A DNA stretch of 46,834 nucleotides from JALZEG01 sp035942255 (GTDB lineage: Bacteria > Actinomycetota > CADDZG01 > WHSQ01), in the NCBI GenBank assembly GCA_035942255.1, contig DASZDG010000127.1:1-46834 (forward strand). The letters are read 5' to 3'. The notes under the pieces are model-generated. The model made no database searches, was not told the DNA's origin, and saw only the letters and a program-made list of their open reading frames with translations. Below, piece by piece: positions 23,926-31,663 of this stretch. Both the position numbers and the translations under genes were made by a program. Positions within the stretch are counted from its first letter, which is position 1. Every line of letters starts with the position of its first letter.

Positions 23926-25008
23926 ATGGCGAGCGTCCACGACTTCTTGCGGTACGTAGTCGACAAGAAGGGGTCCGACCTGCACGTCAAGGCCGGGGGC
24001 CCCCCGTACGTCCGGATCAACGGCCACCTCGTGAGGACCGACTTCCCCGCGATGACCGCTCCGGACTGTGAGCGCGCCGCCCTGGAGCTCATGAACGACG
24101 AGCAGTCGCGGATGTTCAAGGAGAAGGGGGAGGTCGACTTCGCCTACTCCGAGCACGGCCTCGGCCGCTTCCGCGTGAACGTCTTCCGTCAGAGGGGGTC
24201 GCTGGGGATGGCCTGCAGGCGCGTCCTGCCGGGGAGCCCCGCCTTCGAGACCCTCGGCCTGCCGCCCGTCGTCCGGTCGCTGGCCGACGAGCACCGCGGG
24301 ATGCTCCTGGTGACCGGCCCGACCTCGTCGGGGAAGACGACGACGACCGGCGCGATCCTCAACCACATCAACGCCACGCGCTCCTGCCACATCCTCACGA
24401 TCGAGGACCCGATCGAGATCCTGCATCCCGACCGCATGGCGATCGTGAACCAGCGGGAGATCGGCCACGACACCGCGGACTTCGCGACGGCGCTCCGGGC
24501 CGCGATGCGTCAGGACCCCGACGTGATCTTCGTCGGCGAGATCCGGGACCCCGAGACCGTGAAGGCGGCGCTCCAGGCGGCCGAGACCGGCCACTTCGTG
24601 ATCTCGACGCTCCACACGACCGACGTCTCCGAGACCGTCAACCGCATCATCGACTTCTTCCCGCCGCACCAGCAGAAGCAGGTGCGGGTGTCGCTGTCGG
24701 CGTCGCTGAAGGGGATCGTGTCGCAGCGGCTCATCCCCCGGGCCGACGGCCGGGGGCGGATCCCGGCGGTCGAGGTGCTCGTGATGAACGGGCGCATCCA
24801 CGACCTGATCCTGAACCCGGAGCAGACGCACATGATCCACGACATCGTGGCGGAGTCGTCGTTCTACGGGATGCAGACGTTCGACCAGGCGCTCCTCGCG
24901 CTGTACCGGTCGGGCCTCGTCACGCTGGACGACGCGATGCGAGCGGCGACGAACTCCCACGACTTCACGATCGCTCTGCGCCAGGAGGGCCTCCAGCCCG
25001 TCTCGTAG
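23926..25008 (+). CDS. pilT: PilT-type retraction/secretion ATPase
   Basis: 360 aa hexameric ATPase of the type IV pilus and type II secretion superfamily. Walker A GPTSSGKTTTT, Asp-box region around IEDPIEI, Walker B DPDVIFVGEIRDPET, and His box GHFVISTLHTTD. The C-terminal SLKGIVSQRLIPRADG matches the PilT subgroup that drives pilus retraction. No other pilus gene is in the window, so partners must be elsewhere. It sits between the KGG gene and pcnA. Confidence 0.93.
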   Translation: MASVHDFLRYVVDKKGSDLHVKAGGPPYVRINGHLVRTDFPAMTAPDCERAALELMNDEQSRMFKEKGEVDFAYSEHGLGRFRVNVFRQRGSLGMACRRVLPGSPAFETLGLPPVVRSLADEHRGMLLVTGPTSSGKTTTTGAILNHINATRSCHILTIEDPIEILHPDRMAIVNQREIGHDTADFATALRAAMRQDPDVIFVGEIRDPETVKAALQAAETGHFVISTLHTTDVSETVNRIIDFFPPHQQKQVRVSLSASLKGIVSQRLIPRADGRGRIPAVEVLVMNGRIHDLILNPEQTHMIHDIVAESSFYGMQTFDQALLALYRSGLVTLDDAMRAATNSHDFTIALRQEGLQPVS

Positions 25009-25035
25009 CACCACGCCCGCTAGGGTGAACTCCTC

Positions 25036-26490
25036 ATGGCGGAGACCTCGGCTCGTGCGCCGGCCCTAACCGACCTGCTCGCGGAGGGCTCCCCGGTGAT
25101 GGACCTCGCCTCGCACTTCGAGAAGGCGTCGCACGAGCTGTACCTCGTCGGCGGCCCCGTGCGCGACGCGTGGCTCGGCCGTCCGCACGCGGACCTCGAC
25201 TTCGCGACGGACGCGACGCCGGACGAGACGCTCGCCGTCGTCAAGCCGCTCGCGCAGAGCCTCTGGCTCCAGGGGCGGGAGTTCGGGACCGTGGGGGCCG
25301 ACATCGGTGGGCTCCACGTCGAGATCACCACGTTCCGCACCGAGACGTACCAGCCGTCGTCGCGGCACCCCGACGTCACGTTCGCGGCCGACATCGAGAC
25401 CGACCTCTCGCGCCGGGACTTCACCGTGAACGCGATGGCCATCCAGCTGCCGGGGATGAAGGCTATCGACCCGTTCGGGGGCCGCGCGGACCTCGCGCAG
25501 AAGATGCTCCGCACGCCCGTCGACCCCGACGACTCGTTCTCGGACGACCCCCTGAGGATGCTGCGGGCGTTCCGCTTCGCGTCGCAGCTCGACTTCCAGA
25601 TCGCGCCCGAGGTCCTCGACTCGATCGAGCGCCTGAGGGAGGAGATCCGGACCGTGTCGGCGGAGCGCATCCGCGACGAGCTGTCGAAGCTGCTGGTGGG
25701 GGCCGCTCCCGGGCGGGCGCTCGAGCTCGCCGACCGGACGGGCCTCACGGACCTGTTCCTCCCGGAGCTGGGGTCGCTGAAGCTCGAGCAGGACCCCGTC
25801 CACCGCCACAAGGACGTCTTCCGGCACACGCTCGCGGTCATCGAGAGGACGCCGCCGGTGCTCGTGCTGAGGCTCTCCGCGCTACTGCATGACGTCGGCA
25901 AGCCGAAGACTCGGGAGATCGGGCCGCGCGGCGTCACGTTCCACCACCACGAGGTCGTCGGCGCCAAGATGGCGGAGAAGCGCCTGCGGGAGCTGCGGTT
26001 CCCGAACGAGATCGTCGAGCAGGTCCGCACCGTGATCTTCCTGCACCACCGGTTCCACACCTACCGCCTCGGATGGACCGACTCCGCCGTGCGCCGCTAC
26101 GTGCGAGATGCGGGGCCGCTGCTCGGGACGCTCAACGCGCTCGTCCGCGCGGACTGCACGACGCGCGACGCGGCGAAGGCGAAACGGCTGGCCGCGCGCA
26201 TGGACGAGCTCGAGGAGTGGATCGCCGACCTCGCGGCCCGCGAGGAGATCGAGAAGATCAGGCCGGACCTCGACGGGTTCCAGGTCATGAAGTACCTGGG
26301 CGTCCCCGGGGGGCCGGTGGTGGGGAAGGCGCTGGCGCACCTGCTCGAGATCAGGCTCGACGAGGGCCCGCTCGACCAGGAGGAGGCGTACGCGCGGCTC
26401 GACGCGTGGGCGAGGGCCGAGGGCATCGAGCCGGCCGGAGAGAAGGCGCCGCCGAAGGAGAAGAAGCCGAAGGAGCCGGCGCCCGAGTGA
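25036..26490 (+). CDS. pcnA: CCA-adding tRNA nucleotidyltransferase
   Basis: Adds or repairs the 3' CCA of tRNAs (class II, polymerase-beta fold); 484 aa. N-terminal nucleotidyltransferase signature LVGGPVRD plus metal site DLDFATDA, then RRDFTVNAMA and DDPLRMLRAFRFASQL. An HD domain (LLHDVGKPKTREI, HHHEVVGAKM) follows in the second half. A Lys/Pro/Glu tail closes the protein. The start has no ribosome site; TAGGGT at 25021-25026 suggests a leaderless transcript. The mutT gene that neighbours it in mycobacteria is absent. The stop overlaps the methyltransferase GTG. Confidence 0.95.
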   Translation: MAETSARAPALTDLLAEGSPVMDLASHFEKASHELYLVGGPVRDAWLGRPHADLDFATDATPDETLAVVKPLAQSLWLQGREFGTVGADIGGLHVEITTFRTETYQPSSRHPDVTFAADIETDLSRRDFTVNAMAIQLPGMKAIDPFGGRADLAQKMLRTPVDPDDSFSDDPLRMLRAFRFASQLDFQIAPEVLDSIERLREEIRTVSAERIRDELSKLLVGAAPGRALELADRTGLTDLFLPELGSLKLEQDPVHRHKDVFRHTLAVIERTPPVLVLRLSALLHDVGKPKTREIGPRGVTFHHHEVVGAKMAEKRLRELRFPNEIVEQVRTVIFLHHRFHTYRLGWTDSAVRRYVRDAGPLLGTLNALVRADCTTRDAAKAKRLAARMDELEEWIADLAAREEIEKIRPDLDGFQVMKYLGVPGGPVVGKALAHLLEIRLDEGPLDQEEAYARLDAWARAEGIEPAGEKAPPKEKKPKEPAPE

Positions 26491-27218
26491 CCGCGCGCCC
26501 GCACCCCGGCGAGCCGTACTTCGAGGCCGTCGGCGACGTGCTCGGCACCTCCTATCTCCGCTACAGCTTCACGAAGGGCACGGAGCAGGAGGTCGCGTTC
26601 CTCCTGGACCTGCTGGCCCTCCCGCCGGGGGCGCGGGTACTCGACGTCGGGTGCGGCCCCGGCCGCCATGCGATCCCGCTGGCGCGCGCGGGCCTCGCGG
26701 TTACGGGCGTCGACGTGTCGCGCCGGTTCCTGGACATCGCCGCGGACGCGGCCCGGGAGGCGGGCGTGGGAGCGTCGTTCTTCCACGTCGACGCGCGCCA
26801 GATGCCGTTCGGCGACGAGTTCGACGCGGTGATCTCGATCTGCCAGGGGGCGTTCGGGTTGATGGCAGGCGACGATTCGACGGTCTTGCGCCGCATGGCG
26901 GAATCGGCGCGGCGCGGGGGCCGCGTGGTCCTCACCGCGTTCAGCGCGCTGTACGAGGCGTCGCACAGCTGGAGGGACGCGACGTTCGACGCCGACGCCG
27001 GGATCGTGCACGAGGAAACGACGATCAAGGACGAGACCGGCGCCGAGCACCAGGTCGACCTGTGGACGAGCGTCTATACCGCGCGGGAGCTGCGTCTGCT
27101 CGCGCTGGGGGTGGGGCTGGTTCCGGAGGCGGTGTGGGCCGTGGAGCCGGGCGACTTCGCGAAGCGGCCCCCCGACTTGGACCACCCGGAGCTGATGCTG
27201 GTAGCCCGCAAGCCCTGA
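26487..27218 (+). CDS. SAM-dependent class I methyltransferase
   Basis: 243 aa Rossmann-fold methyltransferase; SAM motif VLDVGCGPGRHAIPLA (about 52-67), acidic residue in GVDVS, and DEFDAVISICQGAFG after the fourth strand. The substrate cannot be read from the sequence; small-molecule or Methyltransf_25-like enzymes are closest. The GTG overlaps the pcnA stop (GTGA). The last 57 coding bases plus nine downstream bases recur in degraded form at 28014-28087. Confidence 0.88.
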   Translation: MTARPHPGEPYFEAVGDVLGTSYLRYSFTKGTEQEVAFLLDLLALPPGARVLDVGCGPGRHAIPLARAGLAVTGVDVSRRFLDIAADAAREAGVGASFFHVDARQMPFGDEFDAVISICQGAFGLMAGDDSTVLRRMAESARRGGRVVLTAFSALYEASHSWRDATFDADAGIVHEETTIKDETGAEHQVDLWTSVYTARELRLLALGVGLVPEAVWAVEPGDFAKRPPDLDHPELMLVARKP

Positions 27219-27227
27219 CGCGAGATC
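27158..27227 (+). repeat. Direct repeat copy A: intact 3' end of methyltransferase gene
   Basis: This 70-base segment covers the last codons and stop of the methyltransferase and nine bases beyond. It is similar to 28014-28087; in the last 44 bases about 37 positions agree with two compensating 1-base indels. The similarity continues past the stop codon (CGCG then GATC), so it is DNA-level, not only protein-level. Confidence 0.7.
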
Positions 27228-27229
27228 TG

Positions 27230-27925
27230 CTATTTCGGCGGCGTCCACTCGCCGTTGACATAGTTGAGCGAGCCGCTCCACCCCGCGGCGTTCCATATCT
27301 GGTCGAACAGCGGCTTGAGAACGGCCGCCGCGTCGATGTGGAAGGTCTCGATCGGAAGCTCCCTGACTAGCAAGCGATCTTGCGGGATTCTCCCACCCTC
27401 TTCGTACAATCCCTGTCGCTGGTCGATCGCGAACGCATATCCCGACACCCCAAGCAGCGACAGCATCAGGACGAAGGGAGGGTCGAGCCCGAGCTCCTTT
27501 TGGATCGACAAACATCGGGGGAGTGCCTCGATCAGTTGCTTCTCGAAGTTGACACTTGGGATCTTCGGCTGCGACTCAGGGCGCGGAGTGATCGTTCGCA
27601 ACGTCTCGATCGAGCCATCCCGAAAGAGTTGGAGGTACGTGTACGCGCCATCGTCCCCTCCTCCATACGTCAGCAACCCGTCGAAGTTCGGGCTATCGTC
27701 GAAGCCTGCTCTGGGAGCGAGTGGGGCCAAGCGCCACATCTCTTCTCCCATCCGCTGCAGGTCGACGGTGTGTGGCTTGTTCACCGCGGTGACGTGGAGG
27801 ACCACTCGTGCGCCGGCCGCAAGTGGCACGGGCGTACGTCCCGAGACGATCGCGGCTATGCGGTCCTCTCGGAACTTCCGAATTGCCTCGGACTCTTCGA
27901 TGAGGTGGTTCGTCTTGGACGGCAT
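27230..27925 (-). CDS. Uncharacterised protein, resembles C-terminal part of AlbA_2/Schlafen-type proteins
   Basis: 231 aa. The start (HLIEESEAIRKFREDRIAAI, then GARVVLHVTAV) resembles the segment that follows the AlbA_2 (Schlafen-like) domain in many bacterial proteins, but that domain itself is missing, so this may be a short stand-alone form or a decayed gene. The remainder is mixed alpha/beta with no motif I can name. Base composition is clearly less GC-rich than its neighbours. It converges on the methyltransferase and ends three bases past repeat copy A. Family assignment is from memory of the pattern and tentative. Confidence 0.7.
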   Translation of the reverse strand: MPSKTNHLIEESEAIRKFREDRIAAIVSGRTPVPLAAGARVVLHVTAVNKPHTVDLQRMGEEMWRLAPLAPRAGFDDSPNFDGLLTYGGGDDGAYTYLQLFRDGSIETLRTITPRPESQPKIPSVNFEKQLIEALPRCLSIQKELGLDPPFVLMLSLLGVSGYAFAIDQRQGLYEEGGRIPQDRLLVRELPIETFHIDAAAVLKPLFDQIWNAAGWSGSLNYVNGEWTPPK

Positions 27926-28013
27926 GCACCGAGTCTTGCACCGGGGTATGACACTTTTCGTCTGGGCGCTGAAGTCGTCGTTTTTCCCGGTAGGCGGAAA
28001 GAGGACGTCCCGG

Positions 28014-28087
28014 CGCGAAGCGCGCCAGTTCCCGGACCTGAACCCCCGGAGTTGATACTGGGGCCCGCTAAGCCCTGACGCGCGATC
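28014..28087 (+). repeat. Direct repeat copy B: degenerate remnant of the methyltransferase 3' end
   Basis: A 74-base relic whose translation ends PPELILGPAKP-stop, against HPELMLVARKP-stop in the intact gene. No upstream part of a second methyltransferase is present. It lies about 790 bases from copy A, and together they bracket the lower-GC gene 27230-27925. Confidence 0.65.
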
Positions 28088-28110
28088 CCTACCTCAGTCG
28101 CGAACTAACC

Positions 28111-28132
28111 GGCCGAAATCCGCCATTCGGCC
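28111..28132. terminator. Hairpin after the accessory segment
   Basis: GGCCGAA and TTCGGCC form a 7-bp stem with an 8-base loop, 40 bases upstream of the next small gene. It may end read-through from the left; no T-run follows. Confidence 0.4.
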
Positions 28133-28173
28133 CGTGCTGCGTGATACGCGCGCGGGCAAGAGAAGGGAGACCC

Positions 28174-28326
28174 ATGGCTAGACGCGTGATTCACCGCAGC
28201 GCAGTGACGGGGAGGTTCGTTACCAGAGGGTTCGCGAACCGCCACAAGCGCACGACGGTCCGGGAAACCATTCGTTCCCGGCGAAGGAGGCCGTCCAAGA
28301 GCCCGGCGAGAAGGAGGAAGAAGTGA
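28174..28326 (+). CDS. Small very basic HRSAVTGRFV-type protein
   Basis: 50 aa beginning MARRVIHRSAVTGRFVTRGF and ending in a run of Arg/Lys/Ser. The HRSA-x-TGRFV opening recurs in short uncharacterised actinobacterial and proteobacterial proteins, often in accessory regions (recollection of the family). The ATG has AGAAGGGAG at correct spacing, so it is a real gene although tiny. Its stop overlaps the next gene (GTGA), making a two-gene operon. The charge suggests nucleic acid binding, which is inference. Confidence 0.75.
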   Translation: MARRVIHRSAVTGRFVTRGFANRHKRTTVRETIRSRRRRPSKSPARRRKK

Positions 28327-28586
28327 GTTCGATCAGGTGGAACGACCGTGCTATCGGATCGATGATCCAGGAAGCGACGGCCACGGCTGGGTCAGAGCTC
28401 CAGAGCGCCTTTGATGATGTACATCGAACGTACGCGACCGGGGGCGCCGAAGCGGCGATTCGAAGCAGTCTCAACTCCGCCATGGGCCGTAGAGGATTGA
28501 ACGGACAAGCCGCCTTCGACCCGGAGATGAACGCGACAGTTGCGGCCCTTGCTCGAGGAGAGCGCGTCACAGTTCGCGTGTCTTAG
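28323..28586 (+). CDS. Small hypothetical protein, partner of the basic protein
   Basis: 87 aa, not recognised. Mostly alpha-helical in appearance (MIQEATATAGSELQSAFDDV, then a Gly-Ala-rich middle) with a short final strand (ERVTVRVS). The GTG start overlaps the upstream stop by four bases. A hairpin terminator with a T-rich tail follows at 28605-28627, closing a two-gene unit. The layout resembles toxin-antitoxin or similar paired small genes, but no toxin family is recognisable. Confidence 0.72.
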   Translation: MSSIRWNDRAIGSMIQEATATAGSELQSAFDDVHRTYATGGAEAAIRSSLNSAMGRRGLNGQAAFDPEMNATVAALARGERVTVRVS

Positions 28587-28604
28587 AGGTCATGGAGCCC
28601 GAGA

Positions 28605-28627
28605 TGTCCGCTTATTTGAAGCGGACA
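28605..28627 (+). terminator. Intrinsic terminator of the two-gene small operon
   Basis: TGTCCGCTT and AAGCGGACA pair perfectly (9 bp) around ATTTG, followed by a T-richer tail (CGATCGTTCTTCT). The remaining bases to 28728 show no convincing gene. Confidence 0.7.
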
Positions 28628-28728
28628 CGATCGTTCTTCTCCGACACCCGGATAAGCGCGCTCGTGCGACGGCGACGAGGAAGGTCGCCGGACGTGGATT
28701 CCGGCGGCCCTCTGCGAAAGCGTGAGGC

Positions 28729-30855
28729 TTAGCGCTTCACCTTATAGCTGTAGCCGAACGGCGTCGTCGCTATCGCCGTCGTCGCCGAGAAGACGAAGAT
28801 CGTCTTGTCGCCGCGCACTCCGGCCGGGCGCCGCAGCTTCAGCCCGTTCTTCGTCGACCGGAAGTGCTTGCGCGTCAGCGCGTAGCGCACCGCGCTGTTC
28901 CCGGACACCTGCACGACCTGCACGAGCGGCTTGTTCTTCTTCAGCGGCTTCAGCGCCATCCACTTCTTCAGCGAGTCGCCCCCGAAGTCGAACGCCCGCG
29001 TGCGCTTCTCGAACTTCGTCTTGCGCCAGATCGTCTTGTCGCCGTCGGCCAGCTTGACGTTGTCGACGACGTAGCCGGGCTCGGTCGTCGCCTGGTCGGT
29101 GTCGTACTCGAACCGGATCAGCGCCGGCCCCCCCGCCCACTGCGTAAGGTCGAGCGAGCACTGCTGCCAGCCCTCTGAGTCGCCGGTGATGCCGCCGCTC
29201 TCGGCGACCGCGCGGTTGTTCCCGTTCGGGTTCGTGGCGCGGCCCCCGCAATCGGCCGCCGGCACGAAGTCGTAGGTCGCACCGCGGTCCTGGGAGATGC
29301 GGATGTACGCGTAGTCCCAGTCCTCCTCGATCTGGTGCCAGTAGTCGAACGTCAGCGTCGGCGCGGCCGCGTCGGACAGATCCGCCGGGCGCTCGAGCCA
29401 CGTGATCATCTCGTCGGCCCGGTTCGACCATGCGAACTTGCCGCCCTCGGGGGCCGGCTGTCCCTCGGTCGCCGGGATGACCGCGACGGGATCCTGCGCC
29501 TTGGCGCGGAACGTGCCCTCGCCCGTGACCTCGTAGTAGTCGGCGCCGTACGGGTGCACCGTCGAGTCCGCGGGCGACGCGTCCTCGGTGCCGGTGCCCA
29601 CGACCTCGACCTCACGGTTCGCGTAGCCGAACTGGCCGTGGGCGGGCGCCGGGTCGTCGAGGTAGTTGGCTACCAGGTAGTCCTTGAACACCTTCCCGAA
29701 GTTGCCCTTGCGGTAGTAGGGCGCGAGCGAACGGACGAGGGAGTCGTCGCGCGTCCTGATCACCTGCGTGATCCCCTTCGCGCCGTCGGCGGGCGTGCGC
29801 GTGAGCAGCTGCGCGAGGCCGTACGCCTCGAGCTGGTCCGTCTTCTCCTTCTCCTCGAGGCCGTAGTGGTTGAAGAGGTAGTCGAAGAAGAGGAACGCCT
29901 GGCCGTAGTCGTCGACGACGCCGGTCCAGTCGAACAGGTGCTGGTCGGGCGTCTCCTCGTAGGCGTCGATGTGGCCCTGGACGATGTCGCCGAAGCCGTT
30001 CACGACCGCGGCGATGTCGGCCATACCCTCGTTGACCCACGTCTCCTCGTTGTAGTCGTTGCTGAACTGGATCATGTGGAAGAACTCGTGGGCGAGCACC
30101 CCGGCGTACGTGTCGTCGCCGACGTTCAGGTGCAGCGAGTTCATGAAGAACATCTCGGCCTCGTTCGAGAACGGAGACTCGTGCTCGCCGTCGCCGTTCG
30201 GGTACTCGTGCTCGGACGAGTAGTAGCCGGCGGTGTAGCCGAGACCTTCGTTACCCGCGTCGATCGGGAAGTTCAGGATGTGCACGTGCTTGTCGCAGTC
30301 GGCGTCGCGCCAGTTCGCCGGAAGCCCGGGTGGCAGGTTCTGCGCGGGGCTCGCCGGGTTCGGCTCGATGCCGAAGTAGGAGCGGTCGATGTCGTAGATG
30401 CCCTCCCACTTCTCGAGCCCGAGCTCGGCCTCGCTCTGCGTCACGAAGCCACCCTCGGGGGCGTCGCCGGGGGCGGGGACGTAGAACTCGCGCTGCACCC
30501 ACATGTAGCCGTGCGGCGACTTCGCGGCGAGCACCGCGGTGATCTCGATGTTGCCGGCCTGGTTCTGCGAGACCCAGAAGGTGCGCTCGTCGCCGACCTC
30601 GTACTCCGTCGGAGGCTTGCAGCCCGCGCGGCCGTACGCCCCGTCCTGTGATGCAGCGGGGCGCGCCGCCAGCTTCTCCTGACGCGCGACGAACCGTTCG
30701 GCCTGCTCGACCGCGGGGTACTCGAGGTGCCCAGTCACGTAGTCGTCGTAGGTCAGCGGACCGGCATCGTCACCACTCGGGCGACCGAGTGCGGCCGTGG
30801 TTCCGAGTGACATGACCAGGGACAGCGCCAGCAATAGCGCGACCGAACGTCGCAA
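28729..30855 (-). CDS. Secreted zinc metalloprotease (HExxH, NEGMA) with jelly-roll-like domain
   Basis: 708 aa. Signal peptide 1 to about 24. Catalytic zinc motif HEFFH (256-260) with the third ligand Glu276 in WVNEGMAD, a gluzincin arrangement. From about 480 to 600 there is a MAM-like beta domain (TLTFDYWHQIEEDWDYAYI, RFEYDTD, YVVDNVKL) like that in immune inhibitor A (M6) peptidases. The C-terminal 90 residues are basic. The extracellular substrate is unknown. It is not part of the conserved origin synteny. Confidence 0.88.
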   Translation of the reverse strand: MRRSVALLLALSLVMSLGTTAALGRPSGDDAGPLTYDDYVTGHLEYPAVEQAERFVARQEKLAARPAASQDGAYGRAGCKPPTEYEVGDERTFWVSQNQAGNIEITAVLAAKSPHGYMWVQREFYVPAPGDAPEGGFVTQSEAELGLEKWEGIYDIDRSYFGIEPNPASPAQNLPPGLPANWRDADCDKHVHILNFPIDAGNEGLGYTAGYYSSEHEYPNGDGEHESPFSNEAEMFFMNSLHLNVGDDTYAGVLAHEFFHMIQFSNDYNEETWVNEGMADIAAVVNGFGDIVQGHIDAYEETPDQHLFDWTGVVDDYGQAFLFFDYLFNHYGLEEKEKTDQLEAYGLAQLLTRTPADGAKGITQVIRTRDDSLVRSLAPYYRKGNFGKVFKDYLVANYLDDPAPAHGQFGYANREVEVVGTGTEDASPADSTVHPYGADYYEVTGEGTFRAKAQDPVAVIPATEGQPAPEGGKFAWSNRADEMITWLERPADLSDAAAPTLTFDYWHQIEEDWDYAYIRISQDRGATYDFVPAADCGGRATNPNGNNRAVAESGGITGDSEGWQQCSLDLTQWAGGPALIRFEYDTDQATTEPGYVVDNVKLADGDKTIWRKTKFEKRTRAFDFGGDSLKKWMALKPLKKNKPLVQVVQVSGNSAVRYALTRKHFRSTKNGLKLRRPAGVRGDKTIFVFSATTAIATTPFGYSYKVKR

Positions 30856-30917
30856 GAGAAGGACCCCCTCTAGATTGGTGTGTCACTAGGACACAACGGG
30901 AGGAAGAGGGCGGATGT

Positions 30918-30933
30918 TCCCCCACTCGGGGGA
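30918..30933 (-). terminator. Hairpin after the GT2 gene
   Basis: TCCCCC and GGGGGA pair around ACTC, 8 bases after the GT2 stop on the minus strand and before the protease gene, so the two are probably separate transcripts. No T-run follows. Confidence 0.5.
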
Positions 30934-30940
30934 TGTGCCC

Positions 30941-31642
30941 TTACTTACCGAAGACGCGGATGCGGAAGATCAACCAGAGCGCTGCGACGCCGTCGGTCCA
31001 GTTCAGCTTCTTCCCCTCTTCGCGCGTGCGGGCGCGGTAGTCGATCGGGACCTCGAAGATCTGGTGGCCCTTGCGGAGCAGCTTCGCCGTGGTCTCCGCC
31101 TCGATGCCGAACCCGCGCGAGCCGAGGCCCAGCGACTGCCACACCTCGACGGGCATCATCTTCAGACACGTCTCGATGTCGCGCACCCACACGTTGAACA
31201 GGAAGCTGGTCCACAGGCTGACCATGCGGTTCCCGATCACGAACCAGAACGAGTACGCGGTCTGCGAGCCGAACGACCTCACGCCGTACACGACCTTGGC
31301 GTCGTGGTGGTGGACCGCGTCGATCAGCCGCTGGAAGTTCTGCGGGTCGTACTCGAGGTCGGCGTCGAGGATCGACAGGAGCGCCGCGCGGGCCGAGCCG
31401 ACGCCGGTCTGGATCGCGGCCCCCTTGCCCATGTTCCGCTCGTGCGTCAGCAGCCGGACGCGCTCGCCGTCGACGAGGTCCGCGATCGTCTCGGCGCTGC
31501 CGTCCTGCGACCCGTCGTCGACCAGCAGGACCTCGAACTTGTGCGAGAGCTCGGTCTTCAGCAGCCGCTCGAGAGCGACGCGCAGCGTCGCGTGCTCGTT
31601 GTAGAAGGGCATGACGACGGTCAGGTCGTAGCTCTCAGCCAT
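30941..31642 (-). CDS. GT2 family glycosyltransferase (dolichol-phosphate mannosyltransferase-like)
   Basis: 233 aa cytoplasmic-face GT-A fold enzyme. Nucleotide-sugar motifs LVDDGSQDGSAETI and SILDADLEYDP (metal-binding DAD), then RTREEGKKLNW near the C terminus. It has no added membrane domain. Enzymes of this group make polyprenyl-phosphate sugars, which a GT-C enzyme outside the membrane then uses; the neighbouring GT-C gene (31664-33220) fits as the user (inference). TACCCT ends six bases before the ATG, consistent with leaderless expression. Confidence 0.88.
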   Translation of the reverse strand: MAESYDLTVVMPFYNEHATLRVALERLLKTELSHKFEVLLVDDGSQDGSAETIADLVDGERVRLLTHERNMGKGAAIQTGVGSARAALLSILDADLEYDPQNFQRLIDAVHHHDAKVVYGVRSFGSQTAYSFWFVIGNRMVSLWTSFLFNVWVRDIETCLKMMPVEVWQSLGLGSRGFGIEAETTAKLLRKGHQIFEVPIDYRARTREEGKKLNWTDGVAALWLIFRIRVFGK

Positions 31643-31663
31643 CCGTAGAGGGTAATGGGGTCG

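Noticed and set aside
28540..28725. 61-codon plus-strand frame after the small operon
   Set aside because: Overlaps the terminator hairpin at 28605-28627 and the end of the 28323-28586 gene, has no ribosome site and no recognisable pattern.
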